Shown here piece after piece: positions 18,884-26,164 of a stretch of DNA of 64,000 nucleotides (position 1 is its first letter; every line of letters begins with the position of its first letter). A program made the translations under genes and the position numbers. The notes below the pieces were generated by a model. It was not told where the DNA came from. It ran no database searches and saw only the letters and a list, made by a program, of their open reading frames with translations. The DNA comes from Taurinivorans muris (GTDB taxonomy: Bacteria; Desulfobacterota; Desulfovibrionia; Desulfovibrionales; Desulfovibrionaceae). Where the stretch lies: assembly GCF_025232395.1 (NCBI RefSeq), contig NZ_CP065938.1, positions 1,922,001 through 1,986,000 on the forward strand, in the 5' to 3' direction.

Positions 18884-19798
18884 ATGCAGGACATGGCTCT
18901 ATATTTGGACCGTAAAACAGCGCAAAAAGGGCTTTTAGGTATTTTGATTGCTGCGATAGGTCAAGGGACAATACCGCTTTATTGGATTTTATTAAGTGCT
19001 GTAACGGCAGAAACAGCCATATGTTATAGAGCAATTTTTGGTTTTGTTTTTATGTGCTTATTCCTTTTGTTACGGAATGTCAGACGGGAATTTTTACAAG
19101 ATATAAGACTGAAAGAGAATTGGATTTATATTGGTTTTGCAAGTTCTGTGAATTTTTTTGTGTGGTTTTTACTTGTATGGGGTGCACAAAACGGTTTTGT
19201 TCTTGAGCTTGGTTTTGGACAATTTGTACAGCCGTTATTTTGTGCGCTCATGGGAATGATACTTTTTAAGCAAACATTGGGGCATCTGAAAGCAATTGCG
19301 TTAATCATTGTTTTTATAGGTGTTGGATGCATGTTTTTTATTTATGGTTCATTTCCTTGGCTAGCGTTATTGGTTGGTTTTTTTAGCGCATATTATTTAG
19401 TTTTAAGAAAACAGGCGCCGGCTGGTTGTATTTCCGGGCTGATATTTGAAAACTTTTATAATTCGTTAATGGCGATACCCCTTTTACTGTTTATAGGGGC
19501 AGAAAGTGTCAATATGTTCATGCCTTCAACTATTCATTTGATAATATTACTGTTTGGCGCTGGCTGTATCACAAGTATCACTCAAATAATTTTTGTCTAT
19601 GGAGTTCAACGCTCAACAATGCTGACTATGGGATTTACGGGATATTTATCACCAATCATCACGGTTTTTGTTGGGGTTGTGTTTTGTAACGAAGCGGTTT
19701 CGGTTGATAAGATATTTGGTTTCTGCTGTATAGGTTTAGCATTAGTGCTTGTTTTTATAGACACTGTGCGGACAGCTGAAACGGTATCTGACAAATAA
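18884..19798 (+). CDS. EamA/DMT-family transporter
   Basis: A 304-residue inner-membrane protein with about ten hydrophobic segments in two related halves, typical of the drug/metabolite transporter superfamily. Visible features are 'VTAETAICYRAIFGFVFM' at the second helix and 'ITVFVGVVFCNEAVSVDKIFGFCCIGLALV' at the C-terminal repeat, the classic EamA signature. Such proteins export or import amino acids and small metabolites. It follows the deaminase by 21 bases and precedes the GltS-like gene by 15 bases, so all three share one message. Confidence 0.85.
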   Translation: MQDMALYLDRKTAQKGLLGILIAAIGQGTIPLYWILLSAVTAETAICYRAIFGFVFMCLFLLLRNVRREFLQDIRLKENWIYIGFASSVNFFVWFLLVWGAQNGFVLELGFGQFVQPLFCALMGMILFKQTLGHLKAIALIIVFIGVGCMFFIYGSFPWLALLVGFFSAYYLVLRKQAPAGCISGLIFENFYNSLMAIPLLLFIGAESVNMFMPSTIHLIILLFGAGCITSITQIIFVYGVQRSTMLTMGFTGYLSPIITVFVGVVFCNEAVSVDKIFGFCCIGLALVLVFIDTVRTAETVSDK

Positions 19799-19813
19799 CT
19801 CGCAGGAGGTCGT

Positions 19814-21184
19814 ATGGGTGCTTTTTTTGATATGTCAGTATTGGCAAGTTTAGCTTTTTTGGCAGTAATGCTGCTTGTCGGAGTGCTGTTGCGGGCAAAA
19901 GTAACGTTTTTCCAAAATTTTTTGGTTCCGGCTTGTATTATTGGCGGCATTATCGGTGCAATTATTATGAATACCACGTCCATACCCGGGATAAATCAAA
20001 AACTGTATGAACAGCTTGCTTATCATTTCTTCGCATTCTCGTTTATATGTCTTGGTTTGCGCGGGACTGGCTGTATCCAGAAGGAAGAATGCAGCGATAC
20101 AACTAAAGAACTTGTAAAAGGTTCTATTTGGCAAGGTTTTATGTTTTATATGAGTATGTGTTCACAAGTTCTTGTAGCTACTGCTGTTATTTATTTGATT
20201 AATTTTATTTTTCAAAAAGATTTTCTTGCCTGTATGGGATTTTTAGGAGCTCAAGGCTTTACTGCTGGTCCCGGTGCGACCCTTAGCTCCGGTTTATTAT
20301 GGGAAAAGTTTGGTCATGCAAATATGGGACAAGTGGGGTTAGCTTTTTCCGGAATAGGGTTCATAGTTTCTTTTGTGATAGGTGTTCCTCTTGTTCGCTG
20401 GGGATTGCGTAAAAAGCTCAATACGTTTCCTGTTGGAAATTTTGATAAAGAAATGCTTACAGGTATTCATGATAAGGAAAATACTCCTGTCGGAATGCAT
20501 CAAGTCACCACGACAGCAAACGTTGACAGTTTGGCGTTTCATATTGCCCTTGTTCTCGGTACATGGATTATTACCTATTATTTGGTGGATTTTATCACGT
20601 TTTATTGTTCAAAAAGCATAGCCGGCACAATTTGGGGAAATTTATTTTTTGTTGGCATGATACTTGGTATGGGAATACGGTTTATTCTGACTAAATTTAA
20701 TGCCGTTCACATTATTGACAGCGATACAATGAACAGATTAACCGGCTGGTCTGTTGAATTTCTGTTGCTTTGTACCTTGGCAGGTGTTCAATTTGCTATG
20801 GTGGCAGAATATTGGCTTCCAATCATAACTGTTTCATTGGTGTTAGCTTTTTATGCATTATTCTTTTGTTTATATTTTGGCAGACGTGTACCGGGGTATT
20901 CGTTTGAAAGGACAGTCATGTTGTTCGGTACGGTAACAGGTACGATTCCTACCGGTTTATTATTGCTTAGAATGGTGGATAATGAGTATAAATCAACCGT
21001 ATCAGTTGAAATTGCTTTGTCTAATTTTAATTTCTGTTTCTTATTCTATGTGAATTTAAGTTTGCATGGTTATGCGGTATATGGTTGGGGTATGCCGGCA
21101 ACGTTGGCTGTTTTCTCTGCAACGTTTATCGGTTTGCTGATTCTATCCAAGCTGCTGAAAAATATCGGACCGAAGCAATATTGA
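19814..21184 (+). CDS. GltS-like sodium/carboxylate symporter
   Basis: A 456-residue polytopic membrane protein. It resembles the sodium:glutamate symporter family (GltS/ESS), which has two inverted halves each with a Gly-rich re-entrant loop; here these are 'GAQGFTAGPGATLSSG' near residue 143 and 'FGTVTGTIPTGLLLLRMVD' near residue 375. An AGGAGG ribosome-binding site is present. It is longer than E. coli GltS (401 residues) because of the polar stretch between the halves and several inserted residues. It shares an operon with a deaminase, so the substrate may be an N-containing carboxylate rather than glutamate. This last point is inferred. Confidence 0.8.
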   Translation: MGAFFDMSVLASLAFLAVMLLVGVLLRAKVTFFQNFLVPACIIGGIIGAIIMNTTSIPGINQKLYEQLAYHFFAFSFICLGLRGTGCIQKEECSDTTKELVKGSIWQGFMFYMSMCSQVLVATAVIYLINFIFQKDFLACMGFLGAQGFTAGPGATLSSGLLWEKFGHANMGQVGLAFSGIGFIVSFVIGVPLVRWGLRKKLNTFPVGNFDKEMLTGIHDKENTPVGMHQVTTTANVDSLAFHIALVLGTWIITYYLVDFITFYCSKSIAGTIWGNLFFVGMILGMGIRFILTKFNAVHIIDSDTMNRLTGWSVEFLLLCTLAGVQFAMVAEYWLPIITVSLVLAFYALFFCLYFGRRVPGYSFERTVMLFGTVTGTIPTGLLLLRMVDNEYKSTVSVEIALSNFNFCFLFYVNLSLHGYAVYGWGMPATLAVFSATFIGLLILSKLLKNIGPKQY

Positions 21185-21207
21185 TTTTAGTTATTGGTAT
21201 AGGGTAT

Positions 21208-21238
21208 GAAGAAGCTGTTTTTTAACAGCTTCTCTTTT
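21208..21238 (+). terminator. Terminator of the deaminase-EamA-GltS operon
   Basis: The hairpin GAAGCTGTT-TTTT-AACAGCTTC is followed by TCTTTTCTT, 24 bases after the symporter stop. Confidence 0.85.
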
Positions 21239-21255
21239 CTTATTTTGGAAAAAAG

Positions 21256-21380
21256 AACTGCTAATAGATTGTTATGAATAGAAAGAAAAAATACGCTGCA
21301 GTCGGCAGAATTGAAAACACAATGTCAAATCTTACGGAACCATATCAAACAGGTGAGTATAAGACCTTGGAACAAACGTG
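21256..21380 (+). pseudogene. Decayed copy of the prfB 5' region
   Basis: This stretch aligns with the promoter and 5' end of the intact prfB 6.3 kb downstream. Shared parts are AACTGCTA plus the -10 position (21256-21278 against 27554-27576), and then GGCAGAATTGAAAACA...TGTCAAA...TCTTACGGAAC..ATATCAAAC (to 21350, against 27621-27669). In this copy ATG has become ACG, one base is lost from an A-run, about 20 bases are missing from the leader, and a deletion equal to 27670-27812 removes the frameshift site. After that it resumes with codons for GEYKTLEQT against GEYKKLEQA in prfB. It is therefore a dead prfB remnant rather than a short chance repeat. It ends about 17 bases before the stop of the sigma-54 activator gene. 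Confidence 0.8.
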
Positions 21381-21396
21381 GATAGTGTGTGCCTTT

Positions 21397-22317
21397 TCAG
21401 TTTTTCAAATGCCGGTAGAGTGTGGCGAGGCTTATTCCGAGTTCTTGCGCTGTTTTTATTTTTCCTTTTGTTGAAGCGCCGTGTATGCCGAGCAGTTTTT
21501 GAATATGTTCTTTTTTGGTTTTTTGTTTTGGTTTCAGTATTATTTCTTGCTCCGTCGGGTTGAGGGCAAGCGCGAAACGGGGTTCATAAAGTTCGGCGGA
21601 TAACATGCCGTCCTCGCAAAAGCAAACTCCGTATTCGATGAAGTTTCTCAATTCGCGGATATTTCCGGGCCAATGGTATTCCATAAATTTTTTTAACAAT
21701 CCATTGGTGACGGAAAATTTGGTATGATACTGATTTTCAAAGTCTTTGAGGAAAAAATCAATAAGCAGCGGCACGTCCTCCATTCTTTCACGAAGCGGGG
21801 GGATGAAGATGGGGATAACGTCAAGGCGGTAGAACAAGTCTTTGCGAAAATTGCCCAGTTCCACCTGCTTTCGGAGATTTTTGTTGCTTGCTGAAATAAT
21901 GCGGACGTCAAGCTGTATCGATTTGCTTGCTCCCAGTCTGCGGATTTTGTTGTTTTGCAAGGTTCGCAGAATTTTAGCCTGCATGAGGTACGGCATTTCT
22001 CCCGCTTCGTCTAAAAACAGCGTTCCGCCGTTTGCGGTTTCCAAAAGCCCTTGCTGTCCGTTTTTTTTAGCGCCGGAAAAAGCACCCTCTTCATATCCGA
22101 AGAGCAGGCTTTCCATGAGTGATTCCGGGATCGCCCCGCAGTTTATTGCCACAAACTCTTTGGAGCTGCGTTCGCTCAGTTTGTGAATGGCCATAGCGAC
22201 CAGTTCTTTTCCTGTTCCGGATTCCCCTTGCAAGAGAATAGCCGCATTTGTTTTGGCTATTTTTTCTATTTGTTTTCGCAGCCGCTGCATGGCAGGGCTG
22301 TTTCCGATAATCGCCAT
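21397..22317 (-). CDS. Sigma-54-dependent activator without sensor domain (PspF-like layout)
   Basis: A 306-residue enhancer-binding protein made of an AAA+ domain (about residues 1-230) and a C-terminal Fis-type helix-turn-helix ('KTAQELGISLATLYRHLKN'). The Walker A GESGTGKE, the Walker B 'GGTLFLDEAGEMP' and the arginine-finger region 'FRKDLFYRLDVIPIFIPPLRER' are intact. The sigma-54-contacting loop reads GAFSGA instead of the usual GAFTGA, a conservative change. There is no N-terminal receiver, GAF or PAS domain, so activity must be set by a partner protein or by expression. The start at 22317 is chosen because AAGAAGG precedes it; an in-frame ATG at 22365 lacks a ribosome-binding site. The gene is divergent from the ATC-hydrolase/tct/cyuA operon that it very likely controls. 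Confidence 0.9.
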   Translation of the reverse strand: MAIIGNSPAMQRLRKQIEKIAKTNAAILLQGESGTGKELVAMAIHKLSERSSKEFVAINCGAIPESLMESLLFGYEEGAFSGAKKNGQQGLLETANGGTLFLDEAGEMPYLMQAKILRTLQNNKIRRLGASKSIQLDVRIISASNKNLRKQVELGNFRKDLFYRLDVIPIFIPPLRERMEDVPLLIDFFLKDFENQYHTKFSVTNGLLKKFMEYHWPGNIRELRNFIEYGVCFCEDGMLSAELYEPRFALALNPTEQEIILKPKQKTKKEHIQKLLGIHGASTKGKIKTAQELGISLATLYRHLKN

Positions 22318-22402
22318 TAAAAACCTTCTTGAAAATATTTTGACAATTATTGAGAAAAATAACATTTATTATTTTATATGAATATGTATGAATTATTTCT
22401 TA

Positions 22403-22421
22403 TTTGATAAGAATTGTCAAA
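22403..22421. promoter_or_regulatory. Candidate upstream activator site 1
   Basis: The dyad TTTGATAA-GAA-TTGTCAAA is symmetrical except for one position. It lies about 185 bases upstream of the sigma-54-type promoter at 22587, a usual distance for an enhancer-binding protein site. A related dyad lies at 22474. Confidence 0.6.
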
Positions 22422-22473
22422 TTATTTGATAAAAATGAGAAAAATTTTAATAAAAGAAGCAAAAAACTGAATA

Positions 22474-22492
22474 TTTTATAAAAATTATCAAA
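22474..22492. promoter_or_regulatory. Candidate upstream activator site 2
   Basis: The dyad TTTTATAA-AAA-TTATCAAA has the same arm and spacer length as the site at 22403. The two centres are 71 bases apart, close to seven helical turns, so both would face the same side of the DNA. A weaker third half-site (TTTGATAA) begins at 22425. Confidence 0.55.
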
Positions 22493-22586
22493 AAAAGCAA
22501 GAAAAATATCAAGAAATCAATTACTGTTTTTTGTAATATATTGTTTTTTCAGCATAATAAAAAACAACGAAAAGCATTAAACAAGT

Positions 22587-22603
22587 TTGGCATGCTATTT
22601 GAT
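22587..22603 (+). promoter_or_regulatory. Sigma-54-type (-24/-12) promoter
   Basis: TTGGCATG followed by TTTGA places GG at 22589-22590 and GA at 22601-22602, the 10-base separation needed for a -24/-12 promoter; the consensus at -12 is GC, so one base differs. It lies about 55 bases before the ATG of the first operon gene and downstream of the two dyads. The divergent activator supports the call. Confidence 0.65.
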
Positions 22604-22655
22604 AAACAATAAGTGCACGTGCATTAATGTTATTGTGAAAATCAAGGAGCATTTT

Positions 22656-23123
22656 ATGGAATGGAACAAAGAAGTTGTTGACAGGGTAAGAGGCGCCATG
22701 CGTGACCGTGCAAGGGTCTTGGCCTGCATGTGCGATGAGCTTTTCGCAATTTTGCCGGCTGATGAAGCAGAAAAAAGGGCGCGGAAAGCCATAATAAAAT
22801 ATGGCTGTATCAGGGCTCAGAGGGACGGGCATACCATCACTCCGGAAGAATGGACCGACATTCATTACCGGGATATGGGAGGAGTTTTTGAAACAACGAT
22901 TGAAAAAAATGATGAATATTGTGAAATGCAGATGCATTATTGCCCTTTGCTTGAAGAATGGAAAGATTTAGGGCTTTCAAAGGAAAAGCAGGACTTGTAT
23001 TGCGATATTGCCATGGAACTTGACAGGAACAGGGCGGTGCAGCACGGCATTCCCTGCGATATTGTCGAACGGTTGGGAAAAGGGGACAGTTTTTGCAGGG
23101 TCAGGCTCTGGAAAAAGCCTTAG
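22656..23123 (+). CDS. L-2-amino-thiazoline-4-carboxylate (ATC) hydrolase-like protein
   Basis: A 155-residue soluble protein that resembles the ATC-hydrolase-like family: an N-terminal helical part, a central 'CEMQMHYCPLLEEWKDLGL' segment, then 'YCDIAMELDRNRA' and a C-terminal 'CRVRLWK' strand. The namesake enzyme opens the thiazoline ring of L-ATC to give N-carbamoyl-L-cysteine, a step to L-cysteine; most homologues are untested. AAGGAG precedes the start. It is first in a sigma-54-type operon that ends with a cysteine desulfidase, so a role in turning a cysteine derivative into free cysteine fits the context. The reaction is an inference. Confidence 0.65.
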   Translation: MEWNKEVVDRVRGAMRDRARVLACMCDELFAILPADEAEKRARKAIIKYGCIRAQRDGHTITPEEWTDIHYRDMGGVFETTIEKNDEYCEMQMHYCPLLEEWKDLGLSKEKQDLYCDIAMELDRNRAVQHGIPCDIVERLGKGDSFCRVRLWKKP

Positions 23124-23168
23124 TGATGATCGGGGAGGCTTATCTCCCCGAAAACAAGAGGAGAACAT

Positions 23169-23654
23169 ATGCTTTTTCATAAGGACATACTCTCGGGAAT
23201 CGCACTGTTGATTTTATGTTTGATCGGAACAATGAGCGTTTGCCAATTGCCCGCAGCGGGGGCCGGTGAAGCTGTCGGTCCGGCAACCCTTCCGAAGTTT
23301 TGCTTGATGGTTTTGGCATTGTTTGCGGGCATTCTGATCATAAGGGGTATTCGGCTGAATGGTATGAAAAAAAACGCAGGATTTAATTTCTGTTTAAGGT
23401 CCATCGTATTTTATGGGTTTTATCTCTTGTATCTTTACGCGATGGTTGCCATAGGCGATTTCATCGTTTCCATGGATTGGATTGAAACAATACCCTATGC
23501 CGGCGGCTTTGCCGTTTCCACGGTTTTGTTTTTGATTTTTTCCTTTTGTTATTTACGCAGGAAAAGAATTGCGGAAATCATAAGCGTAGCGGTTCTGACC
23601 ACAGCTGTTTTGGCAATATCTTTCGGCGGATTTTTTAAAGTTCTTCTTCCTTGA
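23169..23654 (+). CDS. tctB: Tripartite tricarboxylate transporter small membrane subunit TctB
   Basis: A 161-residue membrane protein with four hydrophobic segments, the normal size and layout for TctB, including the early 'GPATLPKFCLMVLALFAGILI' helix. TctB pairs with the large subunit TctA encoded 10 bases downstream. The family moves carboxylates or related solutes across the inner membrane using an ion gradient and a periplasmic binding protein. Confidence 0.88.
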   Translation: MLFHKDILSGIALLILCLIGTMSVCQLPAAGAGEAVGPATLPKFCLMVLALFAGILIIRGIRLNGMKKNAGFNFCLRSIVFYGFYLLYLYAMVAIGDFIVSMDWIETIPYAGGFAVSTVLFLIFSFCYLRRKRIAEIISVAVLTTAVLAISFGGFFKVLLP

Positions 23655-23664
23655 CGGAGGAAAT

Positions 23665-25182
23665 ATGCTAGATATTATTTACGGTTTACAGCAGGCATTG
23701 ACTTTGCCGTCCCTTGCCGCGTGTTTCACGGGAACGGCATTGGGAATTGTTTTTGGCGCATTGCCGGGGTTGACGGCGGCAATGGGCGTTGCGCTGCTTA
23801 TTCCGCTTTCATTCGGCATGCCGACTGTCGAAGCGTTTTCCATGCTGCTCGGCATGTATTGCGGGGCGATTTACGGCGGCTGTATTTCGGCGATACTGGT
23901 CGGCACTCCCGGAACTGTCGCCGCCGCGGCAACGGTTATGGAAGGTCCGAAACTGACAGCCAAAGGCCAGTCGCTCAAAGCTCTTGAGATGGCGACATGG
24001 GGTTCTTTTGTCGGCGGAATGGTGAGCGGCTTGGCATTGATCACATGCGCCCCCCTGTTGGCGCAGGCGGCTATGCGGTTTGGTGCGGCGGAATATTTCG
24101 CTTTGGCGGTTTTTGCGCTCACGGTTGTTGCGACATTTTCTTCCGGCAACATGCTAAAAGGGCTGACCTCGGCTTTTGCGGGACTTTTCATTTCAACAAT
24201 AGGCATAGACCCCGTTTCCGGTGATTTTCGCAACACATTCAATATGCCCGATCTTTTCAACGGCGTATCGCTTGTTCCGGCTTTGGTGGGTTTGTTTGCC
24301 GTATCACAGGTCATTCTTTCCTTGGAAGACATTTTTAAAGGACAATACGGCATTGTCAAATACGGCGAAGTTTCCAGGAAAGGAATCGGTTTTAAGGAAC
24401 TGTGGAAGCAGAAAGTGAATTTTCTCCGCTCTTCTCTGCTGGGTACCGTTATCGGAATCATTCCCGCAACAGGGGCGAGCGCCGCTTGTTTTATCGCATA
24501 CGGCGAAGCGAAGAGATTTTCAAAAACGCCGGAAGAATTCGGAAAAGGCACGCTTGAGGGAATAGCCGCAACGGAAAGTTCCAATAATGCCGTGACGGGC
24601 GGAGCGCTTATTCCGATGATGGTGCTGGGTGTTCCCGGCGATGTTCTAACGGCTATCTTGCTGGGGGCTTTGATGATACAGGGATTGGTACCCGGACCTT
24701 TGCTCTTTGCCGAACACTCGGACGCTGTCAATGCTATTTTCGGAAGCTTTTTTGTGGCGCAGGCAGCAATGCTTTTGCTCGGCTTGGTCATTGTCAGAAT
24801 CGCAGGAAAGATAGTGAATGTGCCGACTCCGATCCTGCTGCCGATAGTGCTTGTTTTATGCGCCGTCGGCAGTTATGCGACAAACAATTCCGCGTTTGAT
24901 TTATGGTTGATGGCGGTTTTCGGTTTTCTCGGCTATGTCATGCTGAAAGGGGATTTTCCTTTGCCCCCGATGTTGCTTGCCATTATTTTGGGACCGATAG
25001 CGGAATCGAATTTCAGAAGGACATTGTCCATTTCACGCAATGATTTCAGCGTGTTTGTCACAAGTCCCATTGCGGCGGCGATTCTTGTCCTGTGCTTGGC
25101 AATCATTATTAAAGTTGGATATGACGAATATAAGAGAAACAGGACGGTAAGAGAGTCCGACACACAACAAAACAAGGAGTAA
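23665..25182 (+). CDS. tctA: Tripartite tricarboxylate transporter large membrane subunit TctA
   Basis: A 505-residue, about 12-segment membrane protein. The TctA signatures are clear: 'GTALGIVFGALPGLTAAMGVALLIPLSF' near the N-terminus, 'GMYCGAIYGGCISAILVGTPGT' near residue 70, and 'GTVIGIIPATGASAACFIAYGEAKR' near residue 260. It ends with a charged cytoplasmic tail. It carries the translocation path of the uptake system and is flanked by TctB and TctC genes in the same direction. Confidence 0.95.
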   Translation: MLDIIYGLQQALTLPSLAACFTGTALGIVFGALPGLTAAMGVALLIPLSFGMPTVEAFSMLLGMYCGAIYGGCISAILVGTPGTVAAAATVMEGPKLTAKGQSLKALEMATWGSFVGGMVSGLALITCAPLLAQAAMRFGAAEYFALAVFALTVVATFSSGNMLKGLTSAFAGLFISTIGIDPVSGDFRNTFNMPDLFNGVSLVPALVGLFAVSQVILSLEDIFKGQYGIVKYGEVSRKGIGFKELWKQKVNFLRSSLLGTVIGIIPATGASAACFIAYGEAKRFSKTPEEFGKGTLEGIAATESSNNAVTGGALIPMMVLGVPGDVLTAILLGALMIQGLVPGPLLFAEHSDAVNAIFGSFFVAQAAMLLLGLVIVRIAGKIVNVPTPILLPIVLVLCAVGSYATNNSAFDLWLMAVFGFLGYVMLKGDFPLPPMLLAIILGPIAESNFRRTLSISRNDFSVFVTSPIAAAILVLCLAIIIKVGYDEYKRNRTVRESDTQQNKE

Positions 25183-25186
25183 TCGT

Positions 25187-26155
25187 ATGAAATCCAAATT
25201 GCTGGCAAGCATCATGCTTATCATTTTGAACGTATCGGGCGGGATAGGCTGTGCTGAAGCGGCTGATTTTCCAAGCCGTCCCATTACGCTGATCATGCCG
25301 TTCGGGGCGGGCAATGCGCCGGATACCCTGGCGAGGATCATCGGAGAATATTTTCAAAAGAAACACGGAATAACGCTTCTTATCACAAGCAAAGCCGGCG
25401 GAAGCGGTATTCCCGCAATGCTTGAAGTCGCCAAAGCCCGTCCTGACGGCTATACGATCAGCCTGACTTCCGCCAATGTCGTCACCGTTGTTCCGCAGGT
25501 GAAACCCTGCGGCTTCACGTATCAGGATTTTACCTGTATAGCGCAGACATCTTTGTTCACAATGGGGTGGGGCGTTCTTGCGTCTTCCGGTATCCGTTCT
25601 GTTGACGATTTGATGCAAAAAGCGAAAGAACATCCTAAAAAGTATAGCGTCGGAAGTCCCGGAGCATTGACCGCACAGCGCTTTTTCCATATGTCCCTGA
25701 TGAAATATTTCCCTGATTCCGATTTGCCTTATGTCGCATACAATGGAGGCGGAGAGCTTGTTACAGCCTTGCTGGGGGGACATATTCAAGTGGCGTACAC
25801 TCCTGTTTCAAATTTCGCACCGCATGGTGATATGATCAAAATCATTGCGGTATCGGGTTCAAAGCGGGATCCGAAACTTCCGGATGTTCCCACCTTTGCG
25901 GAATTATACGATGAAAACTTGGTATTCGATTCCGTTTACGGCATTGTCGGACCTAAAAACATACCTGCGGAGCGGGTGGAAATTCTGCAAAATTTGTTCA
26001 AAGAAGCATTGGAAGACCCGGAAGTGCGCGAAAAACTGGATAATGTGTTCATAAGTTACAATTATTTGCCTTCCAAGGAATTTGGTGACGTATTGAAGCA
26101 ATACAATGATTTTTTTGCGGAACCGATCAAACAATATCTAAAAAACAATAAATAG
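25187..26155 (+). CDS. tctC: Tripartite tricarboxylate transporter periplasmic binding protein (TctC/Bug family)
   Basis: A 322-residue exported solute-binding protein. The signal peptide ends near 'CAEAA' and the mature protein opens with 'DFPSRPITLIMPFGAGNAPDTLARI', the hallmark of the Bug/TctC family. The ligand-loop region 'KAGGSGIPAMLEVAKARPDGYTI' and the later 'ALLGGHIQVAYTPVSNFAPH' fit the same fold. Bug proteins bind carboxylates and amino-acid-like solutes through main-chain contacts and water, so the ligand cannot be read from the sequence. The neighbours suggest a cysteine-related compound (inference). Confidence 0.93.
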   Translation: MKSKLLASIMLIILNVSGGIGCAEAADFPSRPITLIMPFGAGNAPDTLARIIGEYFQKKHGITLLITSKAGGSGIPAMLEVAKARPDGYTISLTSANVVTVVPQVKPCGFTYQDFTCIAQTSLFTMGWGVLASSGIRSVDDLMQKAKEHPKKYSVGSPGALTAQRFFHMSLMKYFPDSDLPYVAYNGGGELVTALLGGHIQVAYTPVSNFAPHGDMIKIIAVSGSKRDPKLPDVPTFAELYDENLVFDSVYGIVGPKNIPAERVEILQNLFKEALEDPEVREKLDNVFISYNYLPSKEFGDVLKQYNDFFAEPIKQYLKNNK

Positions 26156-26164
26156 GGTTTTGTC

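Noticed and set aside
21256-21380. The prfB-like stretch as a simple short attachment-site repeat
   Set aside because: Similarity includes the promoter spacer, the first 20 codons and, after a deletion, codons much further into prfB. This is a decayed gene copy, not a short crossover core. No integrase is nearby.
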